Part shown: in pieces, positions 36,196 through 47,379 of the stretch | Position numbering within the stretch: position 1 is the first letter of the stretch | Layout: each line of letters opens with the position of its first letter | Assembly (NCBI GenBank): GCA_009760855.2 | Contig: WPIO01000002.1 | Coordinates: 3,865,001-3,929,000 of the forward strand | DNA: 64,000 bases | Direction: 5' to 3' | Source of the DNA: Cristatella mucedo | Lineage: Eukaryota > Bryozoa > Phylactolaemata > Cristatellidae | Translations under genes and position numbers: made by a program | The notes under the pieces: model-generated | What the model was told of the DNA's origin: nothing | Database searches by the model: none | What the model saw: the letters and a program-made list of their open reading frames with translations, nothing else

Positions 36196-37290
36196 ATCAT
36201 TCCTGCTGATATTTTGTAAAAGCCACAGTTCGCACAGCAACACTTTATAAGTCTTATTGTAGCTAATTTCATTATATTGTTAAAATATTATCTGAAACTT
36301 TTGAAGAAACGCATGAAGCGAAAAGAAAAAAGTGAAATTACATAGGATCTCTGAATTCAAAAACAGTCACGGCTTTAGGAGTAACAATAACTAACACATA
36401 TATACCCTCTGTTCCTGACCTACGTCATGTAGCTTCAATTTTCGCAGCAGTATCTACGTTTTTATTAAGGTGTTGTGACGTTCTTGCTGAAATCGACAAA
36501 CGCAAAAGATCAACTCTAGAATTAGTTCAAAGTTTATTTCAAAGATTCATTCTCAGATGAAATAATAACAAGATATGAATTCGATGATATTATGAAAGAC
36601 TCTCATGTGATAGTGTAAGGGCTCGTTGGTGCGCGATGGCAGCATGACAAAGAGAGAAGCCCCCACTAGGGAGTTGTTGCGTTGGCGAGGGCAGCTGTAG
36701 TGTGTCCCATACAGGCGACATAAGTGAGTGAGCGTACATGCTGATTGCATCCGTCGTGAATGCTGCTCCGAGCACGTCGTTTAAAGAGAGAAGTCAGGGA
36801 TAGCGTATGTACAGACCGAAGCACAGGCAGAAAGTAAATTGCATGGCAAGAAACGCATCACGTGCCGGCAAGGAGAGGGCCCTTTGGGCAGACAGAACGT
36901 CATCTGGGGGCGGAACTATAGGGGTCATCTTCAGCACTCGGAAGGATGGCAAGCCTGTATGCGGTGCAACGGGCACCGATAGCAAATGAAGTCACTGACC
37001 TCTTTACAAGATGTAATTGACATCGTGAGGCTCTTCTCTTCTCGAGCAGTTCACGTCGGCGAACCGGAGATGGATGACACGTCAGCTCACGACTGCAGGA
37101 GCTGAATAAGAGACCGGCGGGCGAAAATCAAATGACCGAGTGGCCATGCACTCATGCCTCCACCCAATCAACGGTGACGACCCGGCCACAGAGGCGTTAT
37201 ACACTCCTGCCCTGTCGGGCTGGATCAGGACAACATGGTGGCGATGCTGCACCCGCAATAGTTCACCTGAAGCAACTCTCATGTTTATAA
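36196..37290. other. Unassigned; GC-richer patch 36.6-37.29 kb beside the Polinton-like element
   Basis: The patch is clearly richer in G and C than the AT-rich element to its right. Overlapping 60-66 codon frames on both strands have no recognised motif. It could be part of another mobile element. Confidence 0.35.
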
Positions 37291-37299
37291 ACTCGCTAC

Positions 37300-38165
37300 T
37301 CTTTTATAACAAAACTTCTTGTAACATCATTAACTCAAAGACGATCTGGTTGATCTTTCTGCTACCATTATTCTAACAATCGTGTGTTTGTCAAGATTCG
37401 TATAGAATCTGTGGCTCTTCTTTTTTTCATCTTCGAAGTCACATTGTTCTCGTAAGTATCCAGCAGTTGTTCCGATTTCTAATACATTTTAATGTTTTCC
37501 TACTTCTCTACGGTAATCTGGTTTCTTTAGCTTAAATTTTTCTTTTTTAGAGGTTTAGCTGGTTCTTTTCCTGTAGATCTTGTAACTTTATTATTCAGAT
37601 TGTCTAGAATCCCAGGTAGATTCTTAGTCCATTCTTTTTTCGGGTATAATCTCCTCAATTCAGACTTGCTAATTCTGTTTCATAATAAGCAATCTTTTAG
37701 CTATCGTTCGATTAATTATTTCAACCAACATTGCACTTTCTTACCAGTCGCTTCTATTACAAGTGTTCCATTTTTCTGTATTTCATTCTAAAAATCTCTG
37801 AAATCTTATCCAGGATCTTTTTTGTTTTCTTCGGCCATTCTAAAGAACTATTCAAGTAAATATCAGTTATCGCTTGTGCTACTTCTTTCGATGATTTGGT
37901 TTTAAATGATCTCCAGTTTCAGATTGAATAACAACATCAATCAAGCTTAATGCATATTTATATCCTGAATCACTTGAAATATACAGTATTTCTGCTGGAC
38001 GACTTTTATTAGGCACTGCGGTGTCAAAGAAACCATTAGCAATTTATTCTGGTCTTGGTTTGAATATCTGGTTTATATCTGAATCCGCATCATAATTTTA
38101 TTTCTCACTCAAAGCTAAAAATGACCTTCTATAGGAATATAAAAGTTTTGTCAAATTTGTTGTAA
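37300..38165 (-). pseudogene. Polinton/Maverick-type integrase, broken
   Basis: Minus-strand frames give fragments of a retroviral-type (DDE) integrase as found in Polintons. YALSLIDVVIQSETGDHLK matches the first catalytic Asp block. SSKEVAQAITDIYLNSSLEW and WPKK follow in another frame. LIERTIAKRLL and NKVTRSTGKEPAKPLKKK, the typical end of the core domain, lie near 37.57-37.70 kb. Stops (one just before the Asp block) and at least three frameshifts inactivate it. The local composition is very AT-rich, unlike the flanking LINEs. The assignment rests on motif order, not on a database search. Confidence 0.7.
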
Positions 38166-38679
38166 GACTCAGAGCTTAAATAAAGGAATACAGCTCACCC
38201 AGAGTGTAAGAAATCTATCCGAAGAGCAAAGTAAAGATATGAAGTACGATTCGATATCTGTGATCTTGATAACACTGAAACAGAATTTGACTCTGGCTTC
38301 CAAAGTAACAACAGAAGAATGATATGCACTGATTGTAATTATGCTATTAATTAGTTTTTAAAGGAGAGAACTAGTAAGCTTACATCGCCTAGCGGGAAAA
38401 CACTTTAAACAAAGGTGTTCAGAAGTAAATTGTCTACATAAATATGGTGGGCTTGAAGCTGTTTGCACTACTGCACAATTATTTTCCATATGTAAAAGGT
38501 ATACGTAAAGCTAAAAATAAAAATCATATTACTATTGCTTCGTTAGTATTTCGCAGGTCAGTATATCACTGACTAAAAGATTGATCTTCAAATTACCTAC
38601 ATTGTCACTGATGTAGTATTCAGATGGTAATATATTGAAGGATGCATAGTATTTAAAATTTGTTCTAGTACTTGTTAAT
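38166..38679. other. AT-rich sequence, probably part of the Polinton-like element
   Basis: The same AT-rich composition as its neighbour, with no frame I can assign. A family A LINE follows directly. Confidence 0.4.
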
Positions 38680-39435
38680 AATAATGATAATAACACACTT
38701 GATAAAGCGCCCTCAGAGAACTCAATCTTTTTCTAGGCACCTTAGAACTACTGCTAAGGAAGCATGATTGAATGGTTAGTAGTAGCATACTCAATCAACA
38801 ACAAAAATAACATGATTTAGGGTGACCTGCTTAGGGTCAGCATGCAAGTGTGATTAGTGGGAGCATGCACAGTGTCAGCATGCATAAGCACATACAGGCC
38901 GAATGAAAGGGACCGACTAAATCCTGTCATTAAAGGGTGCGTTTTTAATTCTTTTTAAATGTGGTCAAGTCAGGGGATGTCCTGATCAAATTGAATTGAG
39001 TTCCAAGCTTTGGGAGCATACAAACTAAAGGCACGGTCTAGTAAGGATTTGAGGTTTGTTAGAGGTATAGGTAAACGGTACGATTCCAAAAATTGAGCAG
39101 TACGATGTTTTGCTTGATGGGCAGTAAATCTGATAAGTGGGCTGGAGTAAAAAAGGCGAAGGGACCTAAAAGTGAGCAAACAAACCTTGAAATCGATGGG
39201 TTTATTGACTGAGAGCCAGTGCAGGTGGGCGAGAAGTATTTTATTGTGGCAAGTTCGATACTGACCACTGAAACGCCTAGCTGTAGAGTTATGCACCAGC
39301 TGTAACCGCCTGATTGAGCATACCGTTGGGCCAGCAAGGAGTGAGTTACAGAAGTCGAGAGGGGATGTCACAAATGCATGGGCTAACGTTGATATGGTAT
39401 CCCTGTCCAAACACAAAATGCAGTATTTATAAAAC
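38680..39435 (-). mobile_element. LINE family A, 3' fragment inserted in the Polinton-like element
   Basis: Minus strand: hairpin tail with ATTATTATT at 38680-38760, paired CATGC motifs at 38830-38890, and the C-terminal block (STARRFSGQYRTCHNK, HQAKHRTAQFLESYRL, APKAWNSI) at 38970-39430. AT-rich element-like sequence resumes immediately on both sides. Confidence 0.9.
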
Positions 39436-39590
39436 GTATTTCTTATGAGACAATAGAAGTATCTGTGCTCTGTCTTAGGAATACACATCAGATGAACCAA
39501 AAAATATTACTCCTAACATTATAACTGATGGGGCATCGTTACTGGTCCATGAATAAGTAACAGAAGTTTTCAATGATATAAAATATTTAC

Positions 39591-40100
39591 CTAGGATTGA
39601 CTGAAATCAGTATTATTTCTGTTACTTTTCGTTATAGATTTTTCAAAATATCCTTTACTGGCAGCATCAGCAAGATTTTTCGGATCAACAACATTAACTA
39701 CTGAACTCCCATCTACATTCAAAGAAGTAGTAGCAGGGCTTTCATTCAGCATCACATCACGTTTTAGACCTGCACAAGTTACACAAAAATCAACTGGTAG
39801 GCCGGTTGGAGTAAATCTGCTATAACACCAATAACTTAAAGCGATAGCAATTCCAGTCATGTTTAGATCTCCTGTCATTGTAACCAGATATATTGACATA
39901 TGTACTTAATTGACTTACATTTAAAGCATCACCCAGATTAACTCCTGGTATTAGATAAACAGCAGCAATACCTTTAAAGTCAACTGTACCACTCCCCGAG
40001 CTCAAGAAATTATAATCTTCATAAAACTTTATTACAGCACCAGAATAATTCACAGGATCACTGAGATTTATATTACGACTTCAACTTGCATCCAGTTAAG
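39591..40100 (-). pseudogene. Virus/Polinton-like tail-fibre-type protein fragment
   Basis: The minus strand gives a frame with MTGDLNMTG and, about 60 residues later, VVNVVDPKNLADAASKGYF. This pair resembles the repeated (S/T)GDLDMxG...N(L/V)xDPxNxQDAATKxYVD motif of phage tail fibres. I recall similar proteins of Polinton or virus-like elements in animals. A second frame (39820-40053, with SGSGTVDFKGIAAVYLIPG) precedes it across a frameshift. A host gene is unlikely given the breaks. No search was possible. Confidence 0.45.
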
Positions 40101-40307
40101 ATAAAAAAATATCCATTTAACTTTGTAACCCAACCGCTAAGATCTACTTTGCGATAAATCTATATAGTCATAATTAAAACCTTAGACCAAGTTAACACTT
40201 TTTTACAGCAGCCACTATTCTTGATAATCTATCGGGATCTGGTTAGTCTACCACATGTATCAAAGATCTGCTATATTACTGTATGTCATAACCTGGATCC
40301 GATTTGT

Positions 40308-40496
40308 TCATAAGCCTACCATATTTGCCTGTAATATCAAATCCGAAATTAAAATATAAATCCCATTTTCAAGAAATAACACAGACGACTGACTACTTAT
40401 TTGAATATCAAATTCGTAAGTTTTTGGAATCCCAACATTTCCAGCATCTATAAAATCAAGTGGAACTTCTTCACGGTTAAATCTAAGAACACCCAT
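40308..40496 (-). pseudogene. Unassigned short frame in the virus-like element
   Basis: A 62-codon frame (starts MGVLRFNREEVPLDF). No family recognised. It lies between the fibre-like and nuclease-like pieces in the same orientation and composition, so it is probably a remnant of the same element. Confidence 0.35.
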
Positions 40497-40509
40497 TTCA
40501 AATTAGAGT

Positions 40510-40790
40510 AATAACATTCACTTAATCCTTGTTAAATGTAAGCACAGTAAGATGTTCGCAAGATACTGCTTAGGAATGACTCCTTCAATGATAAGTCTAC
40601 TCCAGAGGCATTTTATCTCGACTAAAGTATTTCCATCAATGATACCATTAGGCAAATATAAACTCCATCCTGAGTAAGCAATCATTTGTGGATTCCTTGA
40701 TTACATTAAGTTTCATTTCTAGAAATTGTCCAACTATAGGTTCGAATAGTTTTCCAAATTGCATTGGTGGAAATTTTAAACTGTAATATT
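40510..40790 (-). pseudogene. Possible YqaJ/lambda-exonuclease-like nuclease fragment
   Basis: The minus strand reads FGKLFEPIVGQFLEMKLN in one frame. Then LPNGIIDGNTLVEIKC and VIPKQYLANILLCLHLT follow in another. This follows the YqaJ nuclease layout: a G-x-x-x-E-x helix, then the PDG...D-G-x(n)-E-I-K-C-P core with the E-x-K of PD-(D/E)xK nucleases, then a P-x-x-Y-x-x-Q helix. The usual Pro after EIKC is Leu and the usual Gln is Asn. A frameshift separates the halves. YqaJ-type nucleases occur in large DNA viruses and related elements. Confidence 0.5.
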
Positions 40791-41217
40791 AGTTACATAT
40801 TTTTTAGTTTCCTTTTTTGCCATTTTCTCAATGTCTATTTCCATTTACTCACAAAACATCACATCATGATTAAAGAATTGATACACTTCTCATCCACCAA
40901 TGTTGAGGTCCATCGATTCTTTTCATTCGTCAGAGCCTTGTACAAATCCTGTTTTTCCATTTATATTGTAATATAGATTATATTCAGTACCAAAGTTTTC
41001 ATATACCCACGATCCTTTTATGCATGTAAATTGGGATCCATTACCATTAATGACATTTTCACAGATCGCTAAGTAATTCATATCATAAACATCTTTTGAG
41101 GAGCAGCAGCCGCTTGTGGGATCAACTCATGAAACTCAATAATGACATTAAGTGTAGTAGTATTGCTTACAGTTTGATTACTGTATTGCAAGTAGATTAC
41201 ATGAATTGGATATAAAG
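40791..41217. other. AT-rich right part of the virus-like element
   Basis: Very AT-rich with no assignable frame. It ends where a family A tail begins. Confidence 0.4.
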
Positions 41218-41325
41218 TAAGCCATTCCCTTTGCAGCAAATGTAAGGCGCCTAGAAAGAGATTAAGTTCTCTGAGGGAGCTTTATTAAGTGTATCATTAT
41301 TAATATTATTATTATTATCCCAGAT
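41218..41325 (+). mobile_element. LINE family A, 3' tail only
   Basis: CATTCCCTTTGCAGCAAATGTAAGGCGCCTAGAAAGAG..., then the hairpin arm and ATTATTATTATT. Confidence 0.9.
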
Positions 41326-41899
41326 AAGTAATACCTACAGGTTCAGTGACTTTGTTAAGAATAAGAAACTCTTTTCTAAATTGGGTAAAGTCTAAATATT
41401 TAGCCGAACATGCTCCATGTCTTCGATGCCTTGAATGGTTCTGAAGAATCTTAGTGAACGATACTGCTCCTTCGAGCTCTACTTAACTAACACGAGATTT
41501 TATCCAGGGAAGCGACGGGATTCGGATATTAGCCGATGCCTATCGAGATACCTGCAGATGGCTAAGATTAATACAGTCTACCCTACCTGTTGCACAACTA
41601 TATGCAGATATAGATTGTCGATGTCACTTGCGACGCGACACAACTGTGACCCTACGGAGATGCTTGTAATGTTGCCGAAAAACATCTTAATTTGCAGGTA
41701 TGCAGAAAGGACGCCTTATGAAAATCAGCCATAGACCGAGCTATTTGCTCTTCTGTTGCGAGCCGCTAACTGGGTCTCTAAGAAACCTCTATTCTTTGGA
41801 ACACATGCCTTGATTTGCTAATCCGGGAACACTCGCTATTGAGTGCTTTTGATGACATGTAAACAGAGAATCAGATCCGGACGCATCTGCTTGTCAGGA
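41326..41899. other. Unassigned intergenic DNA
   Basis: A 99-codon plus-strand frame at 41435-41734 has no recognised motif. Confidence 0.35.
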
Positions 41900-42059
41900 C
41901 ATTTTAGGAGTCCGTTTGAGTGTTCTTTGTCTGCATAAGCATGCTGCAATTGTCCATGCCATCAGTAATTGACATGCTTCCTTAGCAGCGTATGTGAAGT
42001 ACCAAGAAATCTTTCCTTATTATTAGTTGTTAGCTGAAATCGAATGAAATCTTGAGCTA
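41900..42059 (+). mobile_element. LINE family C-like 3' end
   Basis: Shares AATTGACA(T/C)GCTTCCTT...AGCA and the following block with 45690-45770. Short and decayed. Confidence 0.5.
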
Positions 42060-43105
42060 ACACAAGTGCAGTGATGCCCAGGCAATATGGCAATATGTAA
42101 AAAGTGATTGATGCCAATGGAGTAGGATATCACTTACATGCTGACGATACTCAGTTTTATTTGTCACTCAAACCGTCGGAATCTGTTGCAGCTACTGATA
42201 AACTGAATGCTTACTTTGCCGACATTTGATCCTGGATTTCTGCAAACTTCTTGAAACTAAATGACGATAAAAACGAAGGGCGGCTCTTGTACGCCTTAAG
42301 CGTTTGGCTGGATTAAAAGGCTCTGCTCTTCTAATAGGTGCCGCTGTCGAGCGACCATAACTATGCATTCGTACTTTAGGTGTCATTTTCGACAGCTCCC
42401 TAAATTTTAAAAGCTTCATTAAAAAAACTGCTTTGACAGCTAGCCATCACGTCCGATCCCTATGCAAGATAATTCCCTTTTTGCTGGGCTGCCAAAAACA
42501 GCAACTAGACCACTAAAAATTGCTGTGAAAAAGGCTGCAACGTAGCTTTAAAATCTAAGGGGTATGACCACGTGCCTCCTTTGCTAAAAGAACTAGGATC
42601 TCTACTGGGTTAGTCAACAGATTCGAAGCGAATTTCTTACGCTGCCCCACAAGGCCCACCGCGGCTTGGCTCCTTCGTACCTAGCTGAACTGCTGCACCG
42701 GTTTCAGCCTCTTTGTGCCCTCAGATTCTGTATGGACAATAAATTAGCTGTTCCATTCTTGCACTTAAAGACCGCTGACGACAAAAGTTTTCGCTCCGGT
42801 GGTCCTAGACTGTGAAGCTCACTTCCACAATTCTTAGGCAATGACAACTACTCTCTTACTGCGACTATGGCTCATCTTTTTCAGCGGTCCTGAGCTGCTA
42901 CTTCCATGCTACTCACTACCTCAACTGCTCTCCTGACTCTGCTATGCTTCCCACTTTCTCTTTGTTGCGCGAGATGAAGTCTGTTGGCTACCGAATGCTT
43001 AGGAAAAGCTGCTGAGGCTGTGAGCGGGCCATACAATACTCTCTTGAGTAAAAACCCCTTATTCTTAATGGCTTTATGGAGTTTCACACGGTGATACATT
43101 GCATG
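42060..43105 (+). mobile_element. LINE family B, 3' half
   Basis: The plus strand starts in the RT palm (HADDTQFYLSLKPSESVAATDK at about 42135-42205), then NFLKLNDDK, the C-terminal block and the family 3' UTR ending GGTGATACATTGCA near 43105. It is frame-broken in several places. Confidence 0.85.
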
Positions 43106-43725
43106 CCAGGCACTCCACAAAGACTTGGTGATTGATGGTGTGGCTGCTCCCACGGTTTTTCCTTTCAGCCTTCCTTTGGTCCAATCAATCGCAACCAGTG
43201 GTGACCCCTTGTAGTGACTCGCTATAAAACCCAGATGGAGCTTACTTTACGGATGTAATACTTACCGACACTAAATATATTAAAAGGTTTTACTTTCGTA
43301 AGCTTGAAAAACAGGTGAAGGCCAGTTGCCCACTTTTAACGGCATTGAGCAAGTGTGCTATTTCAGCACAGCTCCTTCCCAGCTTAGAAAACAGATTAAC
43401 ATGTCGATATGTTATGTCATAAAGGCAGAGCTACTACCAGCATCTGAAGACGAGGTTCACCGAGCGACACTATGGCCATATTTTGCAAAATATTACCTAT
43501 GTTGCATTTTTGCGTTTAGCTCTTTGTAGATTTCGCTTGTTACTGTTATTATGAAATTTTCTGTATAATGAAAGATCGAGCTAGCTAATATCACGTAGCT
43601 AGCTATACTCTTGCAATCGGTTCGTTAACAAATGGGAAACGGTAGTAGTAATGTGAACAAATAGAACAGCAGAAAGTACTAAGCCAGAGACTGTACCTAA
43701 ATATGCTATTACCCACTCAAGAAAC
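43106..43725. other. Unassigned; 3' flank of the H4 gene
   Basis: A 67-codon plus-strand frame (43326-43529) is not recognised. No other histone gene is present. Confidence 0.4.
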
Positions 43726-43733
43726 TCTTTCTT
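43726..43733 (-). promoter_or_regulatory. Histone downstream element (AAGAAAGA)
   Basis: On the minus strand AAGAAAGA lies 7 nt after the stem-loop and matches the core of the purine-rich histone downstream element (CAAGAAAGA) that pairs with U7 snRNA. Confidence 0.75.
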
Positions 43734-43740
43734 AGTTGCT

Positions 43741-43756
43741 GGTCCTAAAAAGAACC
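43741..43756 (-). terminator. Histone 3' stem-loop
   Basis: The minus strand reads GGTTCTTTTTAGGACC. It is 16 nt with a 6-bp stem (one U-G wobble) and a UUUU loop, the same geometry as the metazoan replication-dependent histone signal. The stem keeps the invariant GG...CC base and U-A closing pair. It starts 12 nt after the present stop codon, or 24 nt after the presumed ancestral stop. Confidence 0.88.
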
Positions 43757-43768
43757 GCTAGTAGGCAG

Positions 43769-44092
43769 CTATATAGCAAAGTAACCGCCGAAACCGTGCA
43801 GGGTTCTGCCCCGACGCTTGAGCGCATAGACCACGTCCATGGCGGTCACCGTCTTCTTCTTCACGTGCTCTGTGTATGCCACAGCAATGTAGATCACATT
43901 CTCAAAGAATAACTTCAGCACACTTCGGGTCTCCTCGTAGCTGAGACCCGAGATACGCTTCACACCACCACGGCGGGCCAGGCGGTGGATAGCCGGCTTC
44001 GTGATACCTCGGATGTAGTCGAGCAGCAGCTTCCGCTGACGCTTGGCGCCGCCCTTTCCTAGACCTTTACCTCGCTTTCCACGTCCAGACAT
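43769..44092 (-). CDS. H4: Histone H4, highly divergent, with 4-residue C-terminal extension
   Basis: An intronless 107-codon frame. The tail [18 protein letters not shown], the histone fold and the end TLHGFGG identify H4. Acetylation and methylation sites K5, K8, K12, K16 and K20 are kept, as are R36, R39, R40, R45, K79, H75, K91 and R92. Compared with the near-invariant animal H4 there are 18 changes: G6R, H18Q, V21L, R23L, N25Y, Q27R, R35H, I50S, G56S, V60L, L62F, R67Y, D68I, T71A, A76V, R78K, Q93R and Y98H. The usual stop after GG has become TAC, adding YFAI before TAG. The promoter and 3' processing signals look intact. It may be a fast-evolving variant (for example germline) or a young pseudogene. 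No other histone genes are nearby. Confidence 0.92.
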   Translation of the reverse strand: MSGRGKRGKGLGKGGAKRQRKLLLDYIRGITKPAIHRLARRGGVKRISGLSYEETRSVLKLFFENVIYIAVAYTEHVKKKTVTAMDVVYALKRRGRTLHGFGGYFAI

Positions 44093-44125
44093 ATTAGCGC
44101 TCGGTGATAGTTGGGCATGGGAGTA

Positions 44126-44169
44126 GGACTGAATGGTTCAGGCTAGCCCCACCGATATAGAATTTGCAT
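44126..44169 (-). promoter_or_regulatory. H4 core promoter: octamer, TATA, histone cap motif
   Basis: Minus-strand order: ATGCAAAT (complement of 44162-44169, the octamer common in histone promoters), TCTATATCG (44153-44161, TATA-like), and CCATTCA (44130-44136) matching the histone cap motif PyCATTCPu. The cap motif lies about 20-25 bp downstream of the TATA and predicts a 5' UTR of about 40 nt. A CCAAT on the plus strand at 44196-44200 may be a reverse CCAAT box. Confidence 0.75.
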
Positions 44170-44200
44170 CTGGCTGATCTGTGCACCTGGTTGATCCAAT

Positions 44201-45019
44201 AGTCTTGGCAAATCGCTTGTCTCAGGTTGCGGCTTCTAGCTGGCCGCTTACATCCGACTTTCTACGTTCAGATAGGGTGGCTATTTCAGCCAAGGATCTC
44301 AAAAAAGAGTAAAGTGCTAGAGAGATATGTCCTTAGCCTATCGCGTTATGGACTTTTAAAATTTACTCTCGTACTCCTTGGTGCGAAAACTGCTTGCTGG
44401 TATGAATGACTTGCATGGTGGGTTAGGACATGTCTTTATTTTACTTACTGAGGACCCAGGACATAGCTGTTCACTGGTGGATGGCAAGCGAGTAAACACC
44501 AGCTTGCTAACTTAAAAACTTGCTAAGCAAAACAAAAAACCGCTTAACGAAATGCAACAAGAAAATGGGATATGCTCATGAAGCATACACCAAGCTCTCG
44601 TTCGTTACTAGCTCCACAATCTCGTTCTTGCATTAGGGCTCGGCATTCGTGCCTTTTCAATCACGTGGTCGGTCTCGCGATATTCTAATGGCTACAAAAC
44701 ATACAAATTATTTGTTCTGATTTTGGCGGCGTTTATGTAAAAAATAGGTAACATGTCATCAAAATTCGCTGCTCCGTGTCAAAATCTTGTCAATCAGCCT
44801 TGAATAGTTGAAGTGCAGCCAAGCCAATTTTCAGCCCTTTGGCATCAGCAGAATTGAATACCGCACGGACATGCACTGAAAACTTCCTGTGCGTTTCAAA
44901 CAACGATAGCAATCCTTTTAAAGTCATAACGTCTCAAAACATCCATTGTGTGCTATAGTGCATTGGCCATGTACTCCTGGGACTCGGTATCCGACGAATA
45001 ACTCTACCGTCATGTGCGG
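44201..45019. other. Unassigned upstream of H4
   Basis: No second histone gene, no other recognised gene. Confidence 0.45.
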
Positions 45020-45036
45020 CACTACTTCCGCCTTCT

Positions 45037-45275
<239 letters not shown>

Positions 45276-45529
45276 GGCTCTCTCGATTGGGAGGCCAAAT
45301 ACTGCTTGCCCAATTCAGGAAGCCGAGCCTTCTCAGCTCGCTCATCCTTTTCGTGCTTGGCTATTAATCCATGTTTTTGCAACCACCTAAGCTAGTTCAT
45401 CGCGCATATACAGGTAAACTCCTAAATGAGTACTTGTACAATAGCCCACCTCCACGAGCCGCTGTGACCTTACTGTTGTCAGTTTTGGGGCTGTGAGCAA
45501 CGTAATACAGGCTTGTCATTGGCTTCAGC

Positions 45530-45800
45530 TCCTATTTGCTCCCAAAGCATGCAAAATATTCCCGACTGACGCCACGTCATCCTCTAACCTAATGACATTT
45601 AAAAAAGATAAAAATAACACTATTGCTCACAGTATTTTCGGTCATCATGAATTGTCTTGTGCGTGCCTTATATTGTACCTGTACTGAAATTGTGCAAGAT
45701 ATCACTAACTAATTGACACGCTTCCTTTGTAGCATGTGTATAGAACTAGAAAAGAGACTCAAACCACTAAGGGTGCAATACCAACGTCGTGTTATTAATA
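45530..45800 (+). mobile_element. LINE family C, 3' fragment
   Basis: Encodes FAPKACKIFPTDATSSSNLMTFKKDK (equivalent of APKAWNSLPxxxxSxxxLxxFKxxLK), then a 3' UTR ending AGAACTAGAAAAGAGAC. Confidence 0.65.
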
Positions 45801-47299
45801 TTCAGGTCATTGGTTTAATTAAACGGTTCGTCTGGGATATGGTTTGTCGTGAGTGAAATTTTTAAAAATTTAGAATGGGCTCGTGCGATTTTCTGCAGCA
45901 TCCTTGATAAGGAGCGTAGAGATTCAGTAGCAGTAGTCTATCAAAATATATGCGCGGAAAATAGTCTGCTATATCAGCGATTTACCTTTCACTGACGAAT
46001 TACCAACTGACTCTTTGATGTAATTAGGATCAGCCGCAGTCCGTTTGCAAAATGATTCAATTGTTCTCCTGCAGTTGATTCATTGTATAAGAAGTGCAGC
46101 AGTAAGGTTAGGAAACATTGGACATGTGTCTTCGTCGGCTCCAACTGCGACACCAATAATAACGACAATAGCACTACTAAAATATTTGTATAGCACCCTA
46201 AGCAAAATCATTTTGCTTCTAGGCACCATGCAACTGCTCTTCTTCGTGTAACCATCGACATCCTATGGAACAACGATGGCGGTAATGCATGGCCGGTAAG
46301 AGGCATTTAGTTACTAAGGCGAGATCAAATATCTAGCATCCCATTCTCAGTCAAGCCCTCCAACACCCATCCACCTATAATAAAATAAAACACAGTTTGC
46401 AACGCTAAATAATGCCTATTATCACGACTCACAAATAAACGTAAGTAAAGTGTGTGCATGAAACAATACTTAAACTGTTAACAATTCATGTTCCAATCTG
46501 GGTTTTCCTTACTTTTGTCTTGGCAAGCTAACGAGTCAGCTCTTAATTGTAGAGAGAACATGCTAAATCAGACTCAATAGAAATTTTTTGCCAAGCCAAC
46601 TAGTCATTTTCAACACATTGGTAAACGAAGATGATGTTTTATTACTTTAATTAAAAACAATTCTTTGTCAGCTGGCCAATTAAATTGGCAAGGCTAATTA
46701 ATTTTTGTTTGCCATTTAAAAATTATAAACGATTTCCATCTATGTATGCTGCAATAGAGTTTGGTAGACCTCTTAGGGTTTCATAGTTAAGGAAAGCCTC
46801 CTTCCTGCACAGGCTTGCAGCTCACCACACAGTTCTTCTTCAACCTTCCTTGCTGTCTACGTAAGTTAAAGACGCCTCCAGTTACTTGCACTCACTGAGG
46901 ATCCTCTGTGAATATTTCGGAAATCTTGAAGATATTATACATGAACCAAAACCATTTACTTGCTGTTAAGTCTGAATATAAATGTGTGTTATGGATTTTG
47001 CGACCATATTTGAAACAGGGTGTCCAAGTTAATCTTATAGGTCTACTTAGGATCCAGTAAAGCATCAGGCTGTATTTAATACTCTAACAACCTTCTCTTT
47101 CAATTGTCAATTCTCCTCAAAAGTAGCTCCAGTCTCCAACTCTTTAGAAATTTTTGTGTCATCCGCCTTTACTTTATGGAAATTAATTTTCACTTCGAAA
47201 ACTACCAATGTACTTTTTATTGTTTTCCAACCATTTAAATTCCAGTCTCAAGTAATCTGTTGTCTGCTGTAGAACTTTGCTTTTGATTTTGACCTCAAA
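45801..47299. other. Unassigned AT-rich DNA
   Basis: No gene or repeat recognised. Short open frames at 45989-46251 are not supported. Confidence 0.45.
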
Positions 47300-47379
47300 C
47301 AAAACGCTGTACTAGGCAAGAAGTAATACTATACATGAACATTCTCTCCATGTTATCGGTCACTGTGCTACAAATCTCG

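Noticed and set aside
42881-43153. 90-codon minus-strand frame
   Set aside because: Antisense to the 3' UTR of a family B LINE.
43140-43210. CAACCAGTGGTGACCCC as an LTR/primer-binding junction
   Set aside because: No LTR-like borders or second copy visible near it.
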